From: Rhodoblastus sp963804045
GTDB lineage: Bacteria > Pseudomonadota > Alphaproteobacteria > Rhizobiales > Beijerinckiaceae
DNA length: 64,000 nt
Direction: 5' to 3'
Assembly (NCBI GenBank): GCA_963804045.1
Contig: CAWDOR010000045.1
Location: forward strand, 1-64,000
A model generated the notes under the pieces. That model worked only from the letters and a program-made list of their open reading frames with translations. It did not search any database and was not told where the DNA came from. Positions 16,488 to 26,225 of this stretch are shown piece after piece. The position numbers and the translations under genes are program-made. Within the stretch, counting starts at the first letter, position 1, and the number at the start of each line of letters is the position of its first letter.

Positions 16488-17328
16488 GTTTTCGCGCAAG
16501 CCCCCCGACAGGCCCGGCAAGCAGCGACAGCACATAGAGCACGCCGCAGGCGAGGATGATCAGCGGCCCCGAGGGCAGGCCCAGGAAATAAGAGGCGAGC
16601 AAGCCGCCATAGGCGCCGACAAGACCGAAAGCCGCCGCCAGCAGGATCATGCCGGTCATATTCTGCGTCCACAGCCGCGCCGAAATCGCCGGCACCATCA
16701 TCAGGCCCACCGCCAGAAGCGTGCCCAGCGCCTGAAACCCGCCAACCAGATTGAGCGCCACCAGCATTAGAAAAGCGCCCTGGACCGACGCGCCGACGCC
16801 GCTAACGGAAGCGAGAAAGCCGGGATCGAGCGTTTCGAGCACCAGCGGACGATAGATCGCCGCCAGACCCAGCAGGGTGACGCTGGCTATGCTCGCCAGC
16901 AGGATCAGCGTGGAATTGTCTAGCGCCAGCACACTGCCGAAGAGAACATGGAGCAGATCGACATTGGAGCCGCGCACGGAGACCAGGGTGACGCCGAGCG
17001 CCAGCGATAGCAGATAGAAAGCGGCGAGCGAGGCGTCCTCGCGCAGGGTCGTCGCCCGGGCGATGGCGCCGGAGCCGAGCGCGACAGCGAAACCGGCGAG
17101 CACGCCGCCAATCGTCATGGCCGGCAGCGACAGGCCCGCCACCAGATAGCCCAGCGCCGCGCCAGGCAATATGGCGTGGGCCATGGCGTCGCCCGACAGC
17201 GCCATGCGCCGCAGCAGCAGAAACACGCCAAGCGGCGCCCCGGCGACCGCCAGAGCGCAGGCGCCAACCAAAGCGCGGCGCATGAATTCATAATCGGCGA
17301 AAGGGGCGACCAGCACAGCGTAAAACAT
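16459..17328 (-). CDS. znuB: metal ABC transporter permease (ZnuB type)
   Basis: This inner-membrane permease of about 289 residues belongs to the ABC-3 family, with eight or nine hydrophobic segments. Family marks are LLLRRMALSGDAMAHAILPG and the following GYLVAG, VNLLH-like SNVDLLHVLFGSVLA, and LGTLLAVGLMMVPAISARLW. It probably works with the ZnuA encoded nearby. No ATP-binding subunit gene is present anywhere in the zinc cluster, so ZnuC must be encoded elsewhere. The start at 17328 (MFYAVLVAPF) is chosen over 17346 by family similarity. It is convergent with zur, with a 29-base tail overlap. Confidence 0.87.
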   Translation of the reverse strand: MFYAVLVAPFADYEFMRRALVGACALAVAGAPLGVFLLLRRMALSGDAMAHAILPGAALGYLVAGLSLPAMTIGGVLAGFAVALGSGAIARATTLREDASLAAFYLLSLALGVTLVSVRGSNVDLLHVLFGSVLALDNSTLILLASIASVTLLGLAAIYRPLVLETLDPGFLASVSGVGASVQGAFLMLVALNLVGGFQALGTLLAVGLMMVPAISARLWTQNMTGMILLAAAFGLVGAYGGLLASYFLGLPSGPLIILACGVLYVLSLLAGPVGGLARKLTPRSHLEG

Positions 17329-17447
17329 GGCCCTGTTTAGCCCCAAATGTTTTGCGCGCCTAGCGCGGGCGGCGCGGCGGCGGAATTGCAGCGCTTATTA
17401 TTGCTTAAGCAAGAACCTCAACCCGACGAAAAGACTTTCCCGCTAAA

Positions 17448-17473
17448 GTTGCACAAGACAGTTGCACAAGACC
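17448..17473 (+). repeat. 13-bp tandem direct repeat
   Basis: GTTGCACAAGACA is followed at once by GTTGCACAAGACC, giving two copies with one mismatch. The repeat lies 15 bases upstream of a short open frame at 17488 and could be an activator or repressor site, but nothing proves this. Confidence 0.4.
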
Positions 17474-17487
17474 TGGGGGAGACAGCC

Positions 17488-17637
17488 ATGGAAGCCAAAA
17501 TCCCGAACGAAAAAACCCTGTCGATGGCCTGCCATTGGCGGCGCAGCGCCGTGACCGGGCGGCTCGAATGCCATTGGCGGCGCGAGACGCCCGTCAAACG
17601 CGAGGATGTTGTCACGCATTTCGCACTTGCCGCGTGA
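17488..17637 (+). CDS. possible 49-residue protein with duplicated CHWRR motif
   Basis: A short frame preceded by a GGGGGAGA ribosome site encodes MEAKIPNEKTLSMACHWRRS and on to FALAA. The motif CHWRR occurs twice, as ACHWRRSAVTGRLECHWRRE, spaced 15 residues apart. Cys and His in a repeated unit could bind a metal or nucleic acid, but I know no family for it. The tandem DNA repeat just upstream suggests it is expressed on its own. A chance frame cannot be ruled out in high-GC DNA. Confidence 0.45.
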   Translation: MEAKIPNEKTLSMACHWRRSAVTGRLECHWRRETPVKREDVVTHFALAA

Positions 17638-17704
17638 TTTTCTTCGGATCGCGCTGGACTTCCGCCGCGCGCCGGCCTAACCCGGCGCGAATAGGGAGAT
17701 TTTC

Positions 17705-17920
17705 ATGTCCGAAACGCGCGATTCCAACGGGGCCCTTCTCAACGAGGGCGACAATGTCACAGTCATCAAGGATCTGAAGGTCAAGGGCTCCTCCACCGTG
17801 CTCAAGCGCGGCACGGTGATCCGCGGCATCCACCTCACCGACGATCCCGAGGAAATCGAGGGCCGCACCGACAAGGTCAAGGGCCTCGTGCTGAAAACCT
17901 GCTTTTTGAAGAAGGCGTAA
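17705..17920 (+). CDS. PhnA/YjdM C-terminal domain protein
   Basis: The 71-residue protein consists only of the PhnA domain: DSNGALLNEGDNVTVIKDLKVKGSSTVLKRGT, then IEGRTDKVKGLVLKTCFLKKA (given here in parts). Full-length YjdM (PhnA) proteins carry an N-terminal zinc ribbon, which is absent here, as in many alphaproteobacterial short versions. Despite the historic name, it is not established as a phosphonate-utilisation enzyme. It is a small SH3-like beta-barrel. The gene stands alone with a GGGAGA site before its ATG. Confidence 0.75.
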   Translation: MSETRDSNGALLNEGDNVTVIKDLKVKGSSTVLKRGTVIRGIHLTDDPEEIEGRTDKVKGLVLKTCFLKKA

Positions 17921-18013
17921 GTCAAACCCACAACCTCCGGGTCGAAACGGATTCGACAAGCTTCGCTGAGTTCCCACATTGGCGGCGACGATTCGCAAAA
18001 AAATCAGGCCGCC

Positions 18014-20347
18014 TTGTCCGACCCTTTCGACGATTACGACGATTACGCTCGCGCCGCGCCTGGCGGCGTCGCCGCGCGGGCGCTGGCCGCCCTGCATGGC
18101 GCGCCCGACTTCCTGAGCGCGCTCAATCCCGAACAGCGCGAAGCGGTGGAAACCGTGGAAGGCCCGGTGCTGGTGCTGGCTGGCGCCGGCACCGGCAAAA
18201 CCCGGGTGCTGACCGCGCGCATTGCCCATATTCTCGCCCAGGGCCTCGCCCGCCCCCACCAAATTCTCGCGGTGACCTTCACCAACAAGGCGGCGCGGGA
18301 GATGAAACTGCGCATCGGCGGGTTGATCGGCCCCTCCGCCGAGGGCATGGGCTGGCTCGGCACCTTCCACGCCATTTCCACCAAGATTTTACGGCGTCAC
18401 GCCGAACTCGCCGGCCTCAAAAGCAATTTCACCATTCTCGACACCGACGACCAGATTCGCCTGCTCAAACAGGTGCTCAAGGCGGAAAATATCGACGACA
18501 AGCGCTGGACGGCGCGCGCCCTCGCCCATCTCATCGATAACTGGAAAAATCGCGGCCTGTCGCCCAAAAACGTCCCCGTCGGCGAGGGCGCCGCCTTCGC
18601 CAATGGCAAGGGCGGCGAACTCTATGCGCTCTATCAGCAGCGCCTGAAAATCCTCAACGCCGCCGATTTCGGCGATCTGCTGCTCGAAGCCCTGCGGGTG
18701 TTGCGCGAAAATCCGGATGTGCTGCGCGAATATCAGCAGAGATTCAAATATATCCTGGTCGACGAATATCAGGACACCAACGCCGTGCAATATCTCTGGC
18801 TGCGCTTGCTCGCCCAGAGAACCGACCCAGCGCAAAAACCCAACCTGTGCTGTGTGGGTGACGACGACCAGTCGATCTATGGCTGGCGCGGCGCCGATGT
18901 CGACAATATCCTACGGTTTGAAAAGGATTTTCCCGGCGCCAAGGTGATCCGCCTGGAGCGCAATTACCGCTCGACCGGCCATATTCTCGCCGCCGCCGCC
19001 CATCTCATCGCCCATAATCGCGACCGCCTGGGAAAAACCCTGTTCACCGACGGCGAAGCCGGTGAAAAGCCCGATGTCCAAGGCGTCTGGGACTCCGAAG
19101 AGGAGGCCCGCGCCATTGGCGAGGAGATCGAGCAATTGCAGCGCCAGGGCCATTCGCTCGATGAAATCGCCATTCTGGTGCGCGCCTCCTTCCAGATGCG
19201 CGAATTCGAAGAGCGTTTCATTACGCTCGGCCTGCCCTACAAGGTGATCGGCGGCCCGCGCTTTTACGAGCGTCTCGAAATCCGCGACGCCCTCGCCTAT
19301 CTGCGCTGCACGGCGCAAGCCGCCGACGATCTGGCCTTCGAGCGCATCGTCAACACCCCCAAACGAGGCCTGGGCGAGGCCAGCCTGCAAGTCGTGCATG
19401 AATATGCCCGCCGCCAGCAGATTCCGCTGATGCAGGCGGCGCGCGTCCTGGTCGAGACTGAAGAGCTCAAGCCTAAACAACGCGCCACTCTGCGCGCGCT
19501 CTTAAAAGATTTCGAGCGCTGGGCGGCGGAGATCGGCGCCAAGCCGCATAGCGAGTTGGCCGAGCAAATTCTCGACGAATCCGGCTATACTGAGTTCTGG
19601 AAGCAGGAAAAAAGCGCCGAGGCCGAGGGAAGGCTGGAAAACCTCAAGGAGCTCGTGCGCTCCATGGAGGAATTCCCAGATCTCCACGCTTTCCTCGAAC
19701 ATGTCTCGCTGGTGATGGAAGTCGACAACGCCGAATCCGGGCCGCGCGTGTCGATCATGACCCTGCATGGCGCCAAGGGCCTGGAATTCGAGACGGTTTT
19801 CCTGCCCGGCTGGGAGGAAGGCCTGTTTCCCCATCAGCGCGCGCTGGACGAAAGCGGTCGCGCCGGGCTGGAGGAAGAACGCCGCCTCGCCTATGTCGGC
19901 GTCACCCGGGCGCGGCGCCGGGCCAAAATTTATTTCGCCACCAACCGCCGCATTCATGGCTTGTGGCAGACCACGACACCCTCGCGTTTTCTCGACAATC
20001 TGCCCGCCGATCACGTCCAGATCGCCGAAAGCCGCGCCAGCGGCTCGGGCTATGGCGCCTATGCGCAATCGCGTTTCGCCAATATGGATGCCTACGGCTC
20101 GCGCTACGATACGCCCGGCTGGAAACGCGCCCAGCAGAATTCTTCCGCGAGGTCACCCTTGACCATAGAGGGCGAAGTGACGGCAAGAAGCGCCCCGGCG
20201 AGCGGATTTGCGCCCGGCGACCGCATTTTTCATCTCAAATTCGGCCCGGGCTCGGTGGCGAGTGTCGACGGTTCGAAATTGACCATCGATTTTGACAAGG
20301 CCGGGCGCAAATTGGTGCTGGACTCCTTTGTCGAGAAAAAGAATTGA
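18014..20347 (+). CDS. uvrD: UvrD/PcrA-type superfamily 1 DNA helicase
   Basis: This 777-residue 3'-5' helicase acts in nucleotide-excision and mismatch repair and removes RecA from DNA. SF1A motifs are in order: Q-motif LNPEQREAVE, Walker A GAGTGKTR at 57-64, VTFTNKAAREM (Ia), DEYQDTN (II), DDDQSIYGWRGAD (III), LERNYRS (IV), TLHGAKGLEF (V) and VGVTRARR (VI). The C-terminus contains the small Tudor-like domain FAPGDRIFHLKFGPGSV of PcrA/UvrD. The start is a TTG, the first codon giving the family start; no better ATG exists. It is followed after 14 bases by the AsmA-like gene. Confidence 0.92.
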   Translation: MSDPFDDYDDYARAAPGGVAARALAALHGAPDFLSALNPEQREAVETVEGPVLVLAGAGTGKTRVLTARIAHILAQGLARPHQILAVTFTNKAAREMKLRIGGLIGPSAEGMGWLGTFHAISTKILRRHAELAGLKSNFTILDTDDQIRLLKQVLKAENIDDKRWTARALAHLIDNWKNRGLSPKNVPVGEGAAFANGKGGELYALYQQRLKILNAADFGDLLLEALRVLRENPDVLREYQQRFKYILVDEYQDTNAVQYLWLRLLAQRTDPAQKPNLCCVGDDDQSIYGWRGADVDNILRFEKDFPGAKVIRLERNYRSTGHILAAAAHLIAHNRDRLGKTLFTDGEAGEKPDVQGVWDSEEEARAIGEEIEQLQRQGHSLDEIAILVRASFQMREFEERFITLGLPYKVIGGPRFYERLEIRDALAYLRCTAQAADDLAFERIVNTPKRGLGEASLQVVHEYARRQQIPLMQAARVLVETEELKPKQRATLRALLKDFERWAAEIGAKPHSELAEQILDESGYTEFWKQEKSAEAEGRLENLKELVRSMEEFPDLHAFLEHVSLVMEVDNAESGPRVSIMTLHGAKGLEFETVFLPGWEEGLFPHQRALDESGRAGLEEERRLAYVGVTRARRRAKIYFATNRRIHGLWQTTTPSRFLDNLPADHVQIAESRASGSGYGAYAQSRFANMDAYGSRYDTPGWKRAQQNSSARSPLTIEGEVTARSAPASGFAPGDRIFHLKFGPGSVASVDGSKLTIDFDKAGRKLVLDSFVEKKN

Positions 20348-20361
20348 GGTAAGAAGCGCCC

Positions 20362-23300
20362 ATGCGCGACATTCTGACCTATATCGGCATTGGCCTGATC
20401 CTGGTGCTGACCGCCCTGCTGGGCGCGCCCTATGTGGTCGATTTCGACTCGCATCGCGGCCGCTTCGCCGAGGAAATCTACCGGGTCACCGGCGCCGACG
20501 CCAATCTCGACGGGCCGATCGCCCTGCGCTTCCTGCCGACGCCGGTGTTCTCCGCGCAAAATATCACGCTCAAGGGCGCGCTGGGCGCGCTCAAGGCCGA
20601 CAAGGCCATATTCGAACTGTCGCTGCCCTCGCTGCTTCAAGGCCGGGTGAATTTCGCTCACACCGAATTATTCAACGCCCGCATCGATCTCGACGGCGAC
20701 CGGCTCCGGCGACCGACCGCCGGGGCGCAATTCGAGGATTTGCAGGTCCATGGCGGCGCCTTGCGGCTGCTGCATGAGGCCGCGCCGGTTTTCACCCTCG
20801 ACGCTCTCGATTTCACCGCGAACATCCAGTCTTACGAAGGCCCGTACGAGGGCCGGGGCAGCTTCGCGCTCAATGGCGAAAAACTCGCATTTTCTCTGGC
20901 CGGCGAGATTTTCGCCAAGACCGCCCTCCCGGTCAAACTCTTGCTCACCGCGGCGAACGACAAGGGACGCCTCGGTCTCGACGGCATGCTCGATCTGGCT
21001 TCGCCCCCCGGATTTTCCGGCAAGGCCAACGCCAGCGGCCACGCTGGCCCCGGCCCCTGGACGGCGCAGGGCGAAATCCGGGCGGATTTCAACGAACTCG
21101 CCGCCGAAAAACTCAGCCTGCAGCTCGGCGAAGGCGCCAAGGCCCCAAAAATCGCCGGCGCCGCCCATTATGACGCGAAAAAACAGAGCTATGCGTTCGA
21201 TCTGACGGCGCCGCAATTCGGCGGCCCCTGGGCCGACGAAGCGGCTGCGGCGCTGACCCGCGCCAGCGCCAAGCCGGCGCCGGTCGCGCTGCATCTGGCG
21301 ATCGAGGCGCTCGACTGGCGCGGCGCCTGGCGCCATGTGCAGTTCAGCCGCGATTTTGGCGCCCCGGCCCGTCTGCACGCCGAAAGCGACGGCGGCGCCA
21401 GGATCGACGCGACCGCCGCGCCCGACAGTCACGCGATCTGGCGCGGCAAGGGCGAATTCGCCGCCAGCGACTATCCCGCCTTCGCCGGCGCCAGCGGCGC
21501 CCCGTCACTGCCCTTCCATCAGGTCGCGGCGGGAGGAGACTTCACCTTCGATCGTGGCGCGCTGACGCTGACCACCGCCCATGGCGCGCTCGACCACGCC
21601 CGTCTGACCGGCGATCTCGCCTGGACGCCGCCAGCGCCGCCGGCGCGCGGCAAATTCGCCGCCCTGCTCGCCGCGACCGCGCTCGACCCCAATGACGCCA
21701 AGGATTTCATCGCCGCGCTCGGCGGCGAGCACGATCTCGACCTGACCCTGAACGGCCAGATCGCCGGCAAATCCGATGGCCATGTCGCCCTGCGCCTGCT
21801 GCGCGCCAATGGCGCGACGCGGCTGGAGAAATTCGAGGCGCAGAATGTTGCCGGCGCCGAAGTCTCCGCTTCCGGCGAATGGACCGGCGCGCTCGACGGG
21901 CTCAAGGCTGTGGCGCGGCTCAAGGCGGCCGACGCCGGCGAATTTGCCGCGCTGCTGGCGCGTCTCGTCCCCGGCGAGCTCACCCGCCAGATTCTCGCCC
22001 GCGCCAAATTGCTGTCGCCCGCGACGCTGAACTCTTCGCGCCGACAACCGCGCCTATGCGCTCGACGGCATGGTGGCGGCGACCAGAATTTCCGCCGCGC
22101 TCGACAATCGGGACGGCGTCAAGCTCGACATTTCCGCGCCAGAGGCCACGACGTTGCTGACCCAATTGGGCGCGCCGCCGCTTTTCACGCCGCAAAGGTT
22201 CGGTCCCGCGCATGTCACGCTCGACACATCCGGCGAGGCGCCCGACCTCGGCGTAACCGGCAAGGCCGAACTCGGGACGATCCACGGCGATTTCTCCGGC
22301 GCCTGGCGCGAGGGCGCGGTCAAGGGCGATCTGACGCTGGCAGGCGATCCCGCCAGTCTGATCGGCGGCCCCACGGGCGAAGGCCAGCTCAAGGCGCGGG
22401 TCGAAGCGAGCGGCGGCGCGCTGCAATTGCGCGCCATCGAGGGCGCGCGCGGCGACAACAAGTTCAGCGGCGATCTCGCGCTATCGTCGGAAGGCGTTTC
22501 CGGCGCGCTCAAGGTCGAGCGTTTCTCCGCCCCAGCCTTTGTCGCTCTGGTGCTGGGCGCGCCCGAGCCGGTGAAATCAGGCGCGCAATGGTCCAGCCTG
22601 TCCTTCGCGCCCGTGCTGGTCGATCCGCCCCATGCCAAACTGAGCATGGACGCAGCCGATGTGGCGCCCTTCGGCGCCCCAGCGCGTTTCGAGCTGACGC
22701 TTGGCCCCAATCTGCTCGGCGTGGCCAAAATCGAGTCGCCCATCGGCGCGGGCTTTGTGCGCGGCGGTTTTGAGCTGCGGCGTCAGGCAGGACAGGCGAC
22801 GCTGTCGGGCGAAATCGCCACGGAAAAACTGGCGGTGAAAAACTCGGCCTTGGCCGCCACGCTCACCGGCAAGCTGAAATTCGCCGCTTCGGGCGGCAAT
22901 ATGGCCGCTCTGATCGGCTCGCTGTCAGGCGCCGGCGCCGCCCATGTCGCCGATTTCTCCATTGCCGGCGCGGCGCCCGAAGCCCCGGCGCAGGTGCTGG
23001 TGGCGCAGGCCGCCAGCGAAGCGCTCTTCGACACGGCGCAAACGGAAAAAGACCTCGACGCGGCGCTGGCCAAGGGCGACGCGCCCATAGCCGAAGGCGA
23101 TGCTCCGCTGCATCTGGCGGAGGGCAAGCTGAAAGCGGCGCGCGACCCGGCGGCCTTCACCTATGATCTCAACGATCTCTCTTTCGCTTTGACGACCTCC
23201 GTCGTCGCCAAGCCCGGACGCGGCGGCGTCAATGCGGAAATCGCCTGGAGCGGCCCCTGGACCGCGCCGCAGCGCAAGCTTGACGCCACGGCGTTCGTCA

Positions 23301-23569
23301 CCCTGGCGGCGACCAGAGCGCTGGAGCGCGAACGCATTCGCATCGCCCGCCAACGCGAAGAGGACCGCCAGCGCAAGCTCGAAGCCGAGCGGCAGCAACG
23401 CGAGGCGCGCGAGAAGCAAAAGCAATTGGAGCGCGAGCAGCGCCTGCAACAACAGCAGCAGCTCAATGGCGCCGCGCCCCAGCCGGCGTCGGCGCCGCAG
23501 CCCGATCCCGCGCCCATGACGCCGGCGGTCCAAACGCCCGCCGAGTCCCCTGCCCCCTCCGCAAGGTGA
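20362..23569 (+). CDS. AsmA-family protein (frame broken by one base)
   Basis: This protein of about 1068 residues is anchored by one N-terminal membrane helix (residues 5-24). It has the AsmA N-domain (VDFDSHRGRFAEEIYRVTG, RFLPTPVFSAQNI) and a long beta-rich periplasmic body. AsmA/TamB-like proteins form hydrophobic grooves thought to move phospholipids between envelope membranes. Near 22037-22043 the frame slips by one base (LNSS, then ADNRAYALDGM in the next frame); otherwise it is continuous. The C-terminus is unusual: about 60 residues of Arg/Glu/Gln-rich helix followed by a Gln/Pro/Ala tail, probably coiled-coil then disordered. It lies 14 bases after uvrD. Confidence 0.82.
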
Positions 23570-23673
23570 AGATCTCCCGGTCTTAGAAATTCCACAGGCG
23601 GCTTCCCGGCGCCGGCGCCCTCTGCCATGATCCTCTCAAGCCGAAAAACGGCGGGAATTTTGGGAGGACGGCG

Positions 23674-24213
23674 ATGAAATCTCTGGCTCTGGCGACATTG
23701 TTTTGCGCGGCGCTCGCGGCCCCGGCGCTGGCGCATGGGCCAACCCGGCAGAAAATCGTCGAGACCGTGGACATCGACCGCCCCGTGGCGAAAGTCTGGG
23801 CGGTGGTCGGCAATTTCGACGCGCTGGCCAAATGGCATCCGGTCATCGCCTCCAGCGTCGCCGACAAGGGTAACGAGATCGGCTCCATACGCCATCTCGT
23901 GCTCAAGGCGCCCGGCGATCCTGCTTTCGATGAGGTGCTCGACAAATATGACGCCGACGGCCACAGCTACAAATACGAGATTCCCAAGGTCGATCCCAAG
24001 GTGCTGCCGGTCAATAATTACACCGCGACCATTTCTGTGACCGACAATGGCAAGGGCGGCTCGACCGTGGAATGGAAGGGCGCCTTCTATCGCGGCTACA
24101 TGCTCAACGATCCCCCGCCCGAACTCAACGACGAGGCCTCGGTGGCGGCGGTGCGCGGCGTCTATCGCGCCGGCCTCGACAATCTGAAAAAAATGCTCGA
24201 AGCGGCGCCGTGA
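23674..24213 (+). CDS. MxaD-like SRPBCC family exported protein
   Basis: The 179-residue protein has a signal peptide (cleavage after ALA at about residue 20) and a START/SRPBCC fold: VETVDIDRPVAKVWAVVGNFDALAKWHP, VEWKGAFYRGYM and the C-terminal helix RAGLDNLKKML (given in short pieces). It resembles MxaD, a periplasmic accessory protein that improves electron transfer from methanol dehydrogenase to its cytochrome in methylotrophs. Its stop overlaps the GTG of the next gene, a YVTN propeller. The sequence supports the fold well; the link to methanol or another PQQ enzyme is inference because no dehydrogenase gene is in view. Confidence 0.75.
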   Translation: MKSLALATLFCAALAAPALAHGPTRQKIVETVDIDRPVAKVWAVVGNFDALAKWHPVIASSVADKGNEIGSIRHLVLKAPGDPAFDEVLDKYDADGHSYKYEIPKVDPKVLPVNNYTATISVTDNGKGGSTVEWKGAFYRGYMLNDPPPELNDEASVAAVRGVYRAGLDNLKKMLEAAP

Positions 24214-25172
24214 AGCTTTTGGGCGCCGTGCTCGCGTTGCTGGCCTCAGGCGCGGCGGCGCGGGCGGAGCCGCTGGCTTATGTCACGGCGCAGGGCGCCG
24301 ATGCGATCTCCATCGTCGACCTGGCCTCGGCGCGGGTCGTCGAGACGGTGAAAGTCGGCAGAAAGCCTGCCGGCGTCGCCGTCGCGCCCGGCGGAAAACG
24401 CATTTACGCGACCAATCCCGAGGGCAAATCATTTTCCGTGATCGAACGCGGCGACAAGGGCGCGCATCGCGTCATCGCGGAAATTGCGGCCGGCGACGGG
24501 CCGCTGGGCGTCGCCCTCGATGCTCAGGGGGCGAAAATATTCGTCGCCGACTGGTATTCCGATCGCGTCCATGTGTTCGACGCCGCGACATTGAAGGAAA
24601 TCGGCGTCGTCACCGTCGGCAAGTCTCCGGCGGGCATGACGAGCGACCCGGCGGGACAGTTTCTGTATGTCGCCAATCGCGAAAGCGACACGCTCTCTGT
24701 GGTCGATCTGGCGACATTAAGAGCCGTCGCGGAGATACCGACGGGCAAGGCGCCCTTTGGCGTGACTTACGACGCCAGCGGCCCGCGCATTTTGGTGGCC
24801 AATGTGCAATCCGGCGACGTCTCGGTGATCGATCCCGCGACCCGCCGGGAAACGCGGCGTTTGAAGGTGCGGAGCTTTCCCTACGCGGTCGCCGGTACGC
24901 CCGACGGCTCCAGAATTTTCGTCACCAATCAGCACGACGACAGCGTCTCCGTCTTCGACGGCAAAAATTACGCGGAATTGAAGGTGATCGCCGCCTGCGG
25001 CTATCCGGAAGGCGCGCTGGTCGCGCCGGATCGGACGAGCCTTTGGGTCGCCTGCTGGATGGACGATGTTTTGCTCCGCATCGACGTGAAATCGCTCGAA
25101 ATCTCCGGCAAAGTCATCGTCGCGCAAAGCCCGCGCGCCTTTGGGCAATTCATCGCGCCGGACGCCCGATAG
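24210..25172 (+). CDS. exported YVTN beta-propeller protein
   Basis: This 320-residue protein starts with a GTG overlapping the previous stop (GTGA) and has a signal peptide cleaved after ARA (about residue 20). It contains seven repeats of the YVTN/YncE type, for example YVTAQGADAISIVDLAS, IYATNPEGKSFSVIE, LYVANRESDTLSVVD and IFVTNQHDDSVSVFDG, each with the VxxTI-P-G-PxGV turn. Such propellers accompany PQQ-dependent dehydrogenase and methylotrophy genes (the catabolism-associated propeller group), which agrees with the MxaD-like partner. A binding or scaffold role is likely. The substrate is unknown. Confidence 0.8.
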   Translation: MKLLGAVLALLASGAAARAEPLAYVTAQGADAISIVDLASARVVETVKVGRKPAGVAVAPGGKRIYATNPEGKSFSVIERGDKGAHRVIAEIAAGDGPLGVALDAQGAKIFVADWYSDRVHVFDAATLKEIGVVTVGKSPAGMTSDPAGQFLYVANRESDTLSVVDLATLRAVAEIPTGKAPFGVTYDASGPRILVANVQSGDVSVIDPATRRETRRLKVRSFPYAVAGTPDGSRIFVTNQHDDSVSVFDGKNYAELKVIAACGYPEGALVAPDRTSLWVACWMDDVLLRIDVKSLEISGKVIVAQSPRAFGQFIAPDAR

Positions 25173-25300
25173 CGGCCCCGTCGCGCGGCGCATTTTTCGC
25201 GATGACGCATTTTTGCCCTGCTCCGGACAAAATACCCTTGCCATTTTCGCCCGGCCGCCTTCACTGATCGGCGGATTTTGCTTTTTTGAAGAGATTCGTC

Positions 25301-26225
25301 ATGAGCCAACATGTCGCGGTGCTGATGGGCGGGCTGTCGAGCGAGCGCAGCGTCAGCCTGCGCTCCGGCGAAGCCTGCGCCAAGGCGCTGGAGAGCCAGG
25401 ATTTTACCGTTACGCGCGTCGATGTCGGCGCCGATGTCGCCGAAGTTCTGACCCGGCTCAAGCCCGATGTCGCGCTCAACGCCCTGCATGGACCTGGCGG
25501 GGAGGACGGCAAGATCCAGGGCCTGCTGGAAATCCTGCGCATCCCCTACACCCATTCCGGCGTGCTGGCCTCGGCTCTGGCCGCGCATAAGGAAAAGGCC
25601 AAAATGGTGCTCGCGGCCTCCGGCGTCCCGGTGCCGCGCGGCAAGACCGTGTCGCGTTTCGAGGCGGCCAAGGCCCATGTGCTGCCGCCCCCCTATGTGC
25701 TCAAGCCAGTCGCCGAGGGGTCGTCTTATGGCGTGTTCATCGTCAAGGAAGGCTGTTCGCATCCGCCGCAGGAATTGCTGCGGCCCGACTGGTCCTATGG
25801 CGACCAGATGCTCGCCGAACATTATGTTGCGGGACGCGAACTGACCTGCGCCGTGCTCGGCGACAAAGCTCTTGGCGTAACGGAAATAAAGTCCGTCTCC
25901 AGCGAATGGTACGATTTCGACTCAAAATATGCGCCGGGCGGCTCTGTTCATGAACTTCCTGCGAAAATTAAAGAAAATATTTACTTAAAGATTTCAAGAG
26001 TTGGCGCTTAAGGCGCATAGGGCTCTCGGGTGTCGCGGCATCAGCCGGACCGACTTCCGATACGACGACCGTCCCGAAGGCACGGGCGAACTCGTCGTAT
26101 TGGAAGTCAACACCCAGCCCGGCATGACCGAGACCTCTCTCGCGCCTGAAATGGCGGCCCATGCGGGCCTCACTTTCGGCGAGTTGGTGCAATGGATGGT
26201 GCGGGACGCTTCCTGCGATCGTTAA
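25301..26225 (+). CDS. ddl: D-alanine-D-alanine ligase (frame broken by one base)
   Basis: Ddl makes the D-Ala-D-Ala dipeptide for peptidoglycan. Part one holds the N-domain VAVLMGGLSSERSVSLRSG, ALHGPGGEDGKIQGLLE, the ATP-grasp segment YVLKPVAEGSSYGVFIV and GRELTCAVLGD. Part two, in the next frame, holds RTDFRYDD and LEVNTQPGMTETSL (metal ligands). They join when one base is removed near 25995-25998 (TTTCAAGAGTTGGCG), giving LKISELALKAHRALGCRG. The stretch just before the break is strikingly AT-rich for this DNA. The gene opens the ddl-ftsQ-ftsA-ftsZ cluster and overlaps ftsQ by 34 bases. Confidence 0.92.
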
